64,000 nt of DNA, from NCBI GenBank assembly GCA_902790215.1, contig CADAQX010000007.1, positions 1-64,000 of the forward strand, given 5' to 3'. This DNA comes from an uncultured Bacteroidota bacterium. GTDB taxonomy: Bacteria; Bacteroidota; Bacteroidia; Bacteroidales; P3. The notes under the pieces are model-generated. The model was not told the DNA's origin, did not search any database, and saw only the letters and a program-made list of their open reading frames with translations. Shown one piece after another: positions 30,185 to 38,991 of this stretch; position 1 is the stretch's first letter, and each line of letters opens with the position of its first letter. The position numbers and the translations under genes were made by a program.

Positions 30185-30988
30185 ATGTTCCCATTTCCTG
30201 AAATCCGCTTTGTAGATATTCTAGACATTTTCCTTGTCGCCCTGCTCGTCTACGAGCTGTACCGCATGCTGCGGGGCACCAACATCATACGCATTTTCTG
30301 GGCACTGCTGATCATGTACATTGCCTGGCGCATATTCGACATGCTCAACATGCGGTTCTGCAGCCAGATACTCGGCGGCATCATGAGCATCGGGCTCATC
30401 GCTCTGGTCATCGTCTTCCAGCCCGAAATCCGCAAGTTCCTCCTCATGGTGGGCACCAAGACACAGCTCACAGGCGACACCCTGGCCAAGCGGCTGCGGT
30501 TCTGGCGCAGCGACGTCGACAAACACAAAGGAGTCGATTTCGAGCCCTACATCCAAGCCTGCATGCACATGTCGCAGAGCAAGACCGGCGCCCTCATCAT
30601 CTTCAAGCGCGCCAACGAAGTGGAGGAGCTGGTGCGCACGGGCGAAGTGGTGAATGCCAAGGCCTCCTCCGCATTGCTCGAAACACTCTTCTTCAAGAAC
30701 TCCCCCCTGCACGATGGCGCCGTCATCGTCAGCGGCAACGAGATTTTGGCCGCCCGCTGCATACTACCCGTCACCTCGCGCACCGACATCGACCCCAACC
30801 TGGGTCTGCGCCACCGCAGCGCCATCGGCGTGACGGAACAGCTGGATGTCATCAGCGTCATCGTCTCCGAAGAAACCGGTGCCATCTCCTACGCCCTTGA
30901 GGGAGAAATACACCACGACGTCACCCCCGTCCAGCTCCGCCACGCTCTGGAAAAATACATCGGCCAGACCGGAGCAGTTGAAAGTTGA
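30185..30988 (+). CDS. cdaA: Diadenylate cyclase CdaA
   Basis: This 267-residue membrane enzyme begins at ATG 30185 (MFPFPEIRFVDIL); an upstream ATG at 30107 lies in the repeat element and is rejected. Three N-terminal helices precede the DAC domain with GALIIFKR, HDGAVIV (the DGA motif) and RHRSAIGVTE (the RHR motif). It makes cyclic di-AMP, which controls osmolyte transport and envelope balance. The last three residues (VES) and the TGA are written in TTGAAAG/TTGAGAA heptamers, so the repeat array sets the C-terminus. Confidence 0.94.
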   Translation: MFPFPEIRFVDILDIFLVALLVYELYRMLRGTNIIRIFWALLIMYIAWRIFDMLNMRFCSQILGGIMSIGLIALVIVFQPEIRKFLLMVGTKTQLTGDTLAKRLRFWRSDVDKHKGVDFEPYIQACMHMSQSKTGALIIFKRANEVEELVRTGEVVNAKASSALLETLFFKNSPLHDGAVIVSGNEILAARCILPVTSRTDIDPNLGLRHRSAIGVTEQLDVISVIVSEETGAISYALEGEIHHDVTPVQLRHALEKYIGQTGAVES

Positions 30989-31043
30989 GAATTGAGAATT
31001 ATCCGGGTGCGGCAGCAACTCTCAACTTTCAACTCTCATCCCG
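30977..31043. repeat. Heptamer-armed element with ATCCGGGTGCGGCAGCAACT core
   Basis: It overlaps the 3' end of cdaA. TTGAAAG/TTGAGAA units are followed by the core (31001-31020) and TCTCAAC/TTTCAAC units to about 31038. Confidence 0.85.
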
Positions 31044-31383
31044 CTGCAAAATTACACATCTTGTTATTGTCCGGCGCATAATCCTACCTCAACCCGCCTC
31101 GACATTCGTAAAAATACCAATAAGAGTCGTCAAACCGACTTTACAGGCTTTTAGTTCCCCGTTATTCCCATGCCCACGAACTAACGAACCCACAACTCCC
31201 AGCTTTCAACTCTCAATTTTCAACTATGTCGTTAAGACATTGTTGTACCGTTCTTTATGCACTTTATATCATATCCTTTTCCCATCGTTTTCCCCTCCGG
31301 AAAGGGAAACAAAAGGGAAACAAAAGGGAAACAGATCGAATAAATGACGACGTTACTACGACGCCACGAAGTTTGCAGAGCGG
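31044..31383. repeat. Dispersed palindromic (MITE-like) element, copy 2
   Basis: It is collinear with 15384-15715: CGCTGCAAAATTA end, ATTCGTAAAAATACC, GACTTTACAGGCTTTT, palindrome centred on CCGGAAAGGGAAA, AATAAATGACGACGTTACTA, and a TTTGCAGAGCGG end. A few TTTCAAC/TCTCAAT heptamers (31204-31226) are inserted in the middle. AAACAAAAGGG is triplicated in the right arm. Confidence 0.75.
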
Positions 31384-31387
31384 ATGT

Positions 31388-31458
31388 TTGATAATTGAAA
31401 GTTGAAAGTTGAAAATTGCTGCCGCACCCGATCAATTTTCAATTTTCAATTTATAAAA
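31388..31458. repeat. Heptamer-armed element at the left edge of the tandem duplication
   Basis: TTGAAAG units are followed by TTGCTGCCGCACCCG (31418-31432) and TTTCAAT units. It is followed by a terminator hairpin that recurs at the matching point of the second unit. Confidence 0.8.
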
Positions 31459-31459
31459 G

Positions 31460-31494
31460 CCACGAGGGGTGGCGCTGAGTGCGTCACCCCGTGG
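31460..31494 (-). terminator. Terminator of fn3 gene A
   Basis: CCACGAGGGGTG pairs with CACCCCGTGG; on the minus strand the hairpin is followed by CTTTTAT. It lies about 27 nt past the stop codon of gene A. The equivalent hairpin behind gene B is at 36381-36415. Confidence 0.7.
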
Positions 31495-31520
31495 TGTCAA
31501 AACGTAGTTGTCATGCAAAA

Positions 31521-32251
31521 CTACTTGACGATAAGTTTGCGCACAACCGAATGTTGTTCAGCGGCAATGCGTACAAAGTAGGCACCCTGCGCCAGGTCGG
31601 AGACGTCCAGCACCAGGCGGCAGTTGCCGTCGCATCCGATGCTGCGCGACAGCACTTTTCGACCTGTGAGGTCGGACACCGTAACCTCCACGGCGCCCCG
31701 ATACTCCTTAGGCAATCCTTCAATATACAAAGTAGCCACACCCTTAGCCGGATTGGGGGTAATTGAAAACTGAAAATTGTAAGTTGAGTGTTCGGTGTTT
31801 TGTATCCCCACCGGCTGGCGGGTGGCGACATTGAGAAGGCTGGCGTATTCGCCTGCCACCCAATCGTCGGCACAGCGCGTGCGCAGATAGAAATCGTATG
31901 TCGTGGCTGGATTCAAGCCCACAACCACGCAGCTATTGCCCGACACCATGCTGTCGGCGCCTTCGACGGGCTCGAAGCCCGCAGGGCCGTATTGAAGCAG
32001 GTAGTCCTGCGCCATCGTATCGGCATCCCACACTAACGACACGGAGGTGGCGGTGACCCCCACAGTGTCCAACCCCCGCACAGCGGGGCAGGCTGTGGTG
32101 GTGAATCTTTCCTCGTTGCTCCACTCTCCCGCTATCTGTCCTTCGCTGCCGCAGTAGCCGCGGACTCGGGCGAAGTGTTCCGCACCGGGAGTAAGGCCTT
32201 CCACTGTGTATGGACGCTCGGTGACAGCGTAACCAGTCGAAGGTGGCGGTG
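31521..32251 (-). pseudogene. fn3 surface protein A, 3' fragment with T9SS sorting domain
   Basis: This is the third reading frame of a broken gene that starts at 36146. From about 32251 it encodes part of an fn3 domain (YAVTERPYTVEGLTPG), another fn3 domain (CPAVRGLDTVGVTATSVSLVW) and the linker NTEHSTYNFQFSI from the heptamer array. It ends in a T9SS type A domain (TPNPAKG..GAYFVRIAAEQ). Relative to paralogue B there are 19 extra bases at 32233-32251, which put it out of frame with the middle fragment. The frame is open further upstream (to 32441), but that part is not fn3-like. Without the upstream frames it lacks a signal peptide and could not be exported. Confidence 0.82.
31761..31790 (-). 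repeat. Heptamer array in the linker of gene A
   Basis: Degenerate TTGAAAA/CTGAAAA/TTGTAAG units (plus-strand view) encode the HSTYNFQFSI linker before TPNPAKG. Confidence 0.75.
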
Positions 32252-34101
32252 TTGTGTGTGATGTCAAAGACATACAAGGTGTCGGGGGCAGGACATAGGA
32301 ATGTGTCGGTAGTGTATTCGACGGTGACCGGGTCGGAGTAGCCAAGACTGTCGGCCGTGCAGTTTTGCCACAAGGTGACATGGTAGGTAGTGGCAGGCTG
32401 CAAGCCGGTGAAAGTATAGCTGTTACCACTGACAGGCACATTGACAGCGTAGCCGGGACTTATGTTGATCTGATACTCGCTGCCGGTGCCGCTCCAGGCC
32501 ACGGTGATTGACTCGTGGTCGGCGACAATACTGTCGATGGTTGGAGGCGCGCAGAGGGGGAGAGCGCAGGTGTTGGTAAAGAGGCGCATGTCGCCTAAGA
32601 TATAGGTGCCATAGCTGCTGTAGTAGGGCGAGGCATAGGTGCGTGCGCTGTCGATGTCGATGGGGTTGTAGCCCGCAATGATGTAGCCGCGGTTGATATT
32701 GTTCACAATGTCGGAGTAGCGATAGTGGCCTGCATACTCGGTCCGCAATCCGCTGCCGCCGTCCTGCCGCAGCACGGCGACGAGGAGGTTTTGGCGACCG
32801 TCCCACATAAAGGGGCGGTCGAAGCTGAAGAGCTGCCAGTCGGTGGTAGCCCCATGGCTGAAGTTGGCCGAGTCTATCACCTTCACAAAGCGGTGCCCGC
32901 CATCGGGCAGCAACGGCCCGACGGTGAAGGCAGTGTCCGGCACATTGGCCAGATAGACGCTGATGCGTCCCTGATGGTCGGCGGCGATGTAGTCGGCCGG
33001 GCGGAAGGCCAATGCCGTGATGCCGCCCTCAAGGCCTGCCAGGTGTGCCGAGTCGATGAGGGTTTGCACATAGCTGTAGGGAGTGCCGTTGAAACCTATC
33101 GGCATGTTCGGGGTGGTGTTTTCCCAGAGGGTGCTGTCGTAGTTCTCGCGGTAGACGGCATCGTCGCACAGCTGGGTGGAGAAGACTCCGCTCACCCACT
33201 CGCCCGTGTCGCCCGCACCACAGATGCTGCGCACCCGCACCTCGCGGCGGTCGAGGCTGCCAAGTCCGGCAATGGTGTAGTGGTTGGTCGTTGTGCTGTC
33301 GGTGGCGCCGCTACCCGGGGCAAAACCCACAGGGCCGTATTCCACTTGGTAGTGCGACGACCCGTTGCACTGCCAGGTGAGGGCAATTGTCGAGTCGCTG
33401 GCTGGCACCGTGGGGTCGAGCCGCAGGTCGTGGACGATGCAGGTGTCCGGCACACAACTCACTTGGAGCGCAAAGCCTTCGTAGGTATAGAATGCTGTTG
33501 AGCCGCGGAACTCGAGGGTCAGCGCACCAGTGGAAGAGCGGATGGGGCCGAGGTTTATCGTGTAGTTGTTGTTGAGGCCCGTGGTCCAAAGCACAGGACC
33601 CGTGGTGCCCACTCCGTCGTAGATAGTGAGTGGCGAGCCGCCGCCGCAGTGGGAGTAGCCACTGATGCTGACGAGATGGCCGGGCATGTCGGGCAGAAGG
33701 ACTAACTGGGAGTTCTGATAGCTGAAGTCGCCCGTCGGGCCACCATTGTCGTACAGGCTCACGCCGCACATGGTGAGGGTATCGTGCTTGTTGGCGCGCA
33801 TGTTCCAGGTGCCAGGCACCACCTGCATGGGGCCTTCCCAGCCCGAGGTGTCGCCCTTGGGGCAGATGGCACGTACCCATACGTAGTAGGGCATTTCCGA
33901 TACCAGTCCGCTGAATGTATAGGTTGGCGAGGTCAGCACGGTGGTGCCTGCCAGAGGCGTTGCGGTGGCAGAGCTGTCGATAAAGACCTGCCACATTGTG
34001 CCGCTGTCGGCGGCATCCCACCCCACCGTTACCGAGGTGGCGGTGAGACCCGTGAGGGCCATTCCCGTCACACTCGGGCAGGGGGGAACCAATTCGGGCA
34101 A
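31933..34101 (-). pseudogene. fn3 surface protein A, middle fragment
   Basis: This second frame of gene A encodes 722 residues, coherent down to about 32251. It starts with an fn3 domain (TGLTATSVTVGWDAA), then a CUB-like/beta-sandwich domain, more fn3 units (LTWQCNGSSHYQVEYG) and a module with SYVQTLIDSAHLAGLEGGI. It ends with ITHNTATFDW, the start of another fn3 domain. Beyond that point the translation is off-frame. It has no credible start: the first codon is TTG, directly after the tract of six C (plus-strand G, 34081-34086) where the first frame is lost. It aligns throughout with the intact-frame part of gene B (36442-38991). Confidence 0.82.
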
Positions 34102-36146
34102 CTCAGGATGACAATATTTCTACCCATGCCGCGATAGGAGGAGAGTGGCACGTCGTAGCGGCTCCATTCTTCGCCCACTATGTCAATCGTGTCCACTAAC
34201 TGGAAGGTGGTGTCCACCGCAGGGTCGTCCATCACGCCCACCAGCACCCGGGCAGGGTCGTAGCGGTTGAATGTATTTTCCACGTTCTTGGCCCAGAAGG
34301 AGAGCTGCAACGTATTGATGGGCAGCACTGCCGTGTTGATGGTGGGCAGGACAATCTTTTGGTCGACCACAGCCTCGTATATGCTCCACTCGAAGCGCAT
34401 CACCTTGCTGCCCGAATGGGCATCGCCCGGCAGGTTGGCAACCAAGGTGTTCAAGGACACCGTTCCCTGCCAGCAGGGTATGACAGTAGGATGTGTGCCA
34501 ACGGCGTAGGTTTCGAAATCCTCAACCAATGGCAGCGTATCCATGAGGCTGCAGAGTGTACGGAACGTCATTACTGGCGACCAGTGAGTGGTGAAGCTGC
34601 CGCACTCGGGCCGCACGTAGACATCGTATTGTGTGTAGGGCAGCAGGCCCGTAAGCAGCAGGCTGTCGGTACGCACATCGGTAACTATGGTTGTAGAATC
34701 TGGCACAAAGCCCGCCGGGCCGTAGGCCACATCGTAGTACACCGCCCCCGCCGTGTCGGTCCAGCGCACCAGTGCCGCCGTGTCGAGTTTCCAATCGACG
34801 GTTGCCGGAGCCAATGCCTCGCAGGGCACAATGTGGCTCACATCTATGTCGTCGATGTACAGCCATGTGTTGAGCGGGTCGGCGGTGACGATGGCCAGTC
34901 TTCCCGACGAGCGGGGATAGCGGCTGGTTCGTACTGACGCCGACACCCAGTCGGCAGATCTGGGCACTGCCACGGTGTCTAAAGGATAGAAGGTGGAGAG
35001 GTCCAAGGGGTCGGTCACCATGCCCACATAAAGGTTGCGGATGGAGCCACCGTTGCTCTTGGCCCAGAAGTACAGCTCCAGGCTGTCGGGCGAGGTGTTG
35101 AAGGCCGGAAGCACCACTGCGCCGCCCTGAAGCCTCACCGACCTTGTGGCAGAATGGCTGTAGCTTGAATTAATGCCGGGCATGGTTCCTGCCGCGCCCG
35201 CTATGGTATTCCAGCACGAGGGCACCTGCCACGAGCCCTCAAAGTTCTCGCTATAGGGAAGTGGCGAGTGGGTGCAGTTGGTGAGTACATGCTTCATGAC
35301 CGTAGTGAAGGTGTCGGTGCAAAAAGCGGTGAGACGGAAAAAGTAATGTGTGTTGGGCGAGAGGCCTGTCATGGTGTATGCTGTGTCGCCCCACAGCAAG
35401 CCACTGCTGCGCCTGGCGGTGTCACCATCGGCAATGCATTCCACTGTCCAAGAGGTGTCCTGGTAGCCGGGGCTCCAGCGCAGGCGCACAGCATCGGAGC
35501 CTAAGGAGTCGACCCACACCACCGGCGCCGGACAGGTGGCAACCGGAGTTGCAGGCTGTGTGTGCAGACGCATGATGTTGCGGTAGGTTGTGGCGGTGGA
35601 GGAGGTATTTTGGGTGATGGATGCAATCGGGAAGTCGCTGTAGCGTGCCCGTCCCTGTACATAATCAGTGTTGAACGAGCTGCCGCCCCTGCCCCACGGA
35701 GCATCCACGGCCACCACCAGATTGCCGGAACCGAAGTAGTGGAACGGGGTGTCGAATGCATAGTGGTTCCACCCTGCTGTGCAGGCCAGCGAGGTGACAG
35801 CCACCGCCTGGAACGTGGCTCCATAGGGCACCATATTGTAAAACAAATCACTCGCAAAAGTGTTGGCAAGATAGATGGTGCAATTGGCCCGGCCAGTACT
35901 GGTAGGCTGGTAGCAATAGAAGTCGATGCCTGTAATTATCGCCTCGCCATTCATCTCGCTGGCCAACACCAACTGCTGTGTGCAGCCGCTATTCATCGCT
36001 TGGTAAGGGATATAGAAACTGCCGGAAGCGCCCATGGTTGTGGTGTCGCCAATCAGCACAAGGCTCGCCCCCGGAGACTGGGCCTCTGCTACCCAAGGCA
36101 GCGCAAAAGCCACCAATAGCAGCCAAAGTGAAATGTGTTTTTTCAT
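34068..36146 (-). pseudogene. fn3 surface protein A, 5' fragment with signal peptide
   Basis: This first frame of gene A (692 residues) starts with a signal peptide (cleavage after VAEA, residue 22). It has the opening domain SLVLIGDTTTMG, an fn3 domain (PAPVVWVDSLGSDAVRLRWSPG) and two MAM/choice-of-anchor-J-like modules (LPYSENFEGSWQVPSCW; DTLPLVEDFETYAVG). It ends off-frame in CPNWFPPARV. Removing a 20 bp insertion flanked by repeated TGCCCGA would join ILSCP directly to SVTGMALTGL in frame, so one continuous T9SS protein of about 1,500 residues is the likely ancestor. The insertion includes the six-C tract. Assembly error or phase variation could also explain the break. Confidence 0.85.
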
Positions 36147-36227
36147 AATTCCAATTTTTTAGTTAATACTATAATGTCTAATTCATCCTTTTCCATATGC
36201 ACCGGATGGTGCGTCTTCACTTATACT

Positions 36228-36259
36228 TATAAGAGTCGAAAGATGCGTTTTGGTTACCC
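36228..36259 (-). promoter_or_regulatory. Candidate ECF-type promoter motif upstream of gene A
   Basis: On the minus strand it reads GGGTAACCAAAA, then TTTCGACTCTTATA, 82 nt before the ATG at 36146. It matches the blocks before the flippase and gene B. Confidence 0.5.
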
Positions 36260-36304
36260 TTGCACCCCGATATTTAACATCATTTAACAAGAAAACCACA
36301 ATAT

Positions 36305-36380
36305 GAATGGAGAATTGAGATTTGAGAATTGAGAATTGGCTGCCGCACTCGGATAATTTTCAATTTTCAATTTATAAAAG
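36305..36380. repeat. Heptamer-armed element between the tandem units
   Basis: TTGAGAT/TTGAGAA units are followed by GGCTGCCGCACTCGGATAA (36335-36353) and TTTCAAT units. Confidence 0.8.
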
Positions 36381-36415
36381 CCACAAGGGGTGGCGCTGTG
36401 TGCGTCACCCCGTGG
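36381..36415 (-). terminator. Terminator of fn3 gene B
   Basis: CCACAAGGGGTG pairs with CACCCCGTGG; on the minus strand it is followed by CTTTTAT. It is homologous to 31460-31494. Confidence 0.7.
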
Positions 36416-36441
36416 TGTCAAAACGTAGTTGTCATGCAAAA

Positions 36442-38991
36442 CTACTTGACGATGAGTTTGCGCACAACCGAATGTTGTTCAGCGGCAATGCGTACGAAGT
36501 AGGCACCCTGCGCCAGGTCGGAGATGTCCAGCACCAAGCGGCAGTTACTGTCGCAACCGATGCTGCGCGACAGCACTTCGCGGCCTGTGAGGTCGGACAC
36601 GGTCACATCAACGGTGCCACGGTATTGCCTGGGCAGTCCTTCGAGAAGCAGTGTTGTGGTGTTCTTGGCCGGATTGGGGGTAATTGAAAACTGAAAATTG
36701 GAAGTTGAAAGTTCGGTGTTTTGTATCCCCACCGGCTGGCGGGTGGTAACATTGAGAAGGCTGGTGTATTGAACTGCCACCCAATCGTCGGCACAGCGCG
36801 TGCGCAGGTAGAAGTCGTAAGCCGTGGCGGGACGGAGTCCTACAATCACACAGCTATTGCCCGACACCATGCTGTCGGCGCCTTCAGTCAGCTCAAAGCC
36901 CGCGGGGCCGTATTGAAGCAGGTAGTCCTGTGCCATCGTATCGGAATCCCACGCCAACGTCACCGAAGTGGTGGTGATCCCTAGGGTGTCCAACCCGCTC
37001 ACTGCAGGGCAGGTCGTTGTTGTGAATCTTTCCACATCACTCCACTCTCCCGCAATCTGTCCTTCGCTGCCGCAGTAGCCGCGGACTCGGGCGAAGTGTT
37101 CCGCACCGGGAGTAAGGCCTTCCACTGTGTATGGACGCTCGGTGACAGCGTAATTGTGTGTGATGTCAAAGACATACAAGGTGTCGGGGGCAGCACATAA
37201 ATATGAGTCGGTGGTATATTCGACAGTCACTCCGTCGGAGTAGCCGAGGCTGTCGGCGGTGCAGTTCTGCCACAGGGTAATCTGGTAGGTGGTGGCAGGC
37301 TGCAGGCCCAAAAAGGTGTAGCTGTTGCCGCTTACGGGGAGCAGCTGGGCGTAGCCGGGTGTGATGGACAACTGGTAGTCGTTGCTTTCGCCGCTCCAAT
37401 AGACGGTAACGTTTTCGTAGTCGCCCGTGATGCTGTCAATCACCGGCGTTGCGCACAGGGGCAGGTCGCAGGTGTTGGTGTAGAGGCGCAAGTCGCCAGT
37501 GCTCCAGTCGCCATAGGACATGTTGGTGGTGGTGTTGGCAAGGCTGTCGATGTTGATGGGCCAATCGCTGTATATTACATAGCTACGATTGACTCTGTTC
37601 TGGAGGTCATCGTAACGGAAGTGGCTTGCATATTCGCTCCTCATTCCAGTGGCGCCGTCCTCGTCAAGCACGGTGACCAAGAGGTTTTGGCGGCCGTCCC
37701 ACATGAAGGGGTGGTCGAAGGGGATGGGTTGCCATTCGGTGGTGCCAAGGTGGTTAAGGTTGGCCGAATCAATCACTTTTACGAACCGGTGTCCGGCATC
37801 GGGCACGATGGGACCGCCCGCGAAGGCGGTATCGGGCACGTTGGCCAAATAGACGGTGACACGGGAATGATGGTCACCCGCAACATTGTTGACAGGATGG
37901 AATGCCAACGCTGTGATGCCGCCTTCAAGACCGGCAAGGAATGCGGAGTCGACGAGGGTCTGCGCCAGGCTGTATTCGGAACCGTTGAAGCCAATGGGGA
38001 CTCCAGGGTGGGTGCCGATGCCGAGGGTGGAGTCGAAGTTTTCACGGTAGACAGCATCGTTGCAGGGCTGGGTGTTGAATATGCCGCTGACCCAGGCTCC
38101 CGTGTCGTAGGTGCCGCAGATGCTGCGCACACGCACTTCACGACGGGCAAGGCTGGTGAGGCCGCCGATAGTGTAGTGGTTCGTCGCGGTGCTGACTATC
38201 GTGCCACTGCCAGGGGCAAAGCCCACAGGACCGTACTCCACTTCATAATGCGAGGAACCATTGCACTGCCATGTGAGGGCGATAGTTGAGTCACTGGCCG
38301 GCACTGCGGGGTCGAGTTGAAGATGGTGGATAATGCAGGTGTCAGGCACACAGCTCACCTGCAGTTCAAATCCATCATTGTAGAGGCTGAAGGGTGTCCA
38401 ACCATCAAAATAGAGCGTCAAAGCACCCGCCTCAGAAATAACAGGTCCAAAGTTAACCGCATAATTGTTGTTGATTGTCTTGTTCCAAAGGACGGAGCCC
38501 GAGGTGCCGACTCCTTCGTAGATAGTGAGGGTGGAGCTGCCACCGATGTCGCAAAGTCCGCTGATACTGACCAGGTGTCCCGGCATATCGGGCAGGATGA
38601 CCAGCTGCGAGGTCTGGGTGGTAAAGACATCCGTCGCGCCGCCGTTGTCGTAGAGGCTGACGCCGCACAGGGTGAGTGTGTCGTTCTTGTTGGCTCGCAT
38701 GTTCCATACGCCGGGCACCACCTGCATGGGGCCTTCCCAGCCCGAGGTGTCGCCCTTGGGGCAGATGGTGCGCACCCAAATATAATAGGGTGTTTCCGTC
38801 ACCAAGTCCGTAAAAGTGCAGGTTGGCGAGGTCAGCACGGTGGTGCCTGCCAGAGGCGTTGCGGTGGCAGAGCTGTCGATAAAGACCTGCCATGTTGTGC
38901 CGCTGTCGGCGGCATCCCACCCCACCGTTACCGAGGTGGCGGTGAGACCCGTGAGGGCCATTCCCGTCACACTCGGGCAGGGGGGAACCAA
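36442..38991 (-). pseudogene. fn3 surface protein B, 3' fragment with T9SS sorting domain
   Basis: This is an 849-residue frame starting at the six-C tract (plus-strand G, 38980-38985). It has fn3 domain TGLTATSVTVGWDAA, a CUB-like beta domain, fn3 domains and a module with SLAQTLVDSAFLAGLEGGI. A shortened fn3 domain follows (ITHN joined to YAVTERPYTV), then CPAVSGLDTLGITTTSVTLAW and the repeat-coded linker NTELSTSNFQFSI. It ends in a T9SS type A domain (TPNPAKN..GAYFVRIAAEQ). It lacks a signal peptide; its N-terminal half is the frame at 38453-41035. Unlike gene A it has no second frameshift, because it lacks the 19 bases present in A at 32233-32251. Confidence 0.85.
36682..36711 (-). repeat. 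Heptamer array in the linker of gene B
   Basis: TTGAAAA/CTGAAAA/TTGGAAG units encode the LSTSNFQFSI linker before TPNPAKN. Confidence 0.75.

Noticed and set aside
34075-34105. Programmed -1 ribosomal frameshift at C-CCC-CCT in fn3 gene A
   Set aside because: The paralogue needs a shift in the opposite direction at the same tract, so a conserved programmed site is unlikely; mutation, phase variation or assembly error fit better.
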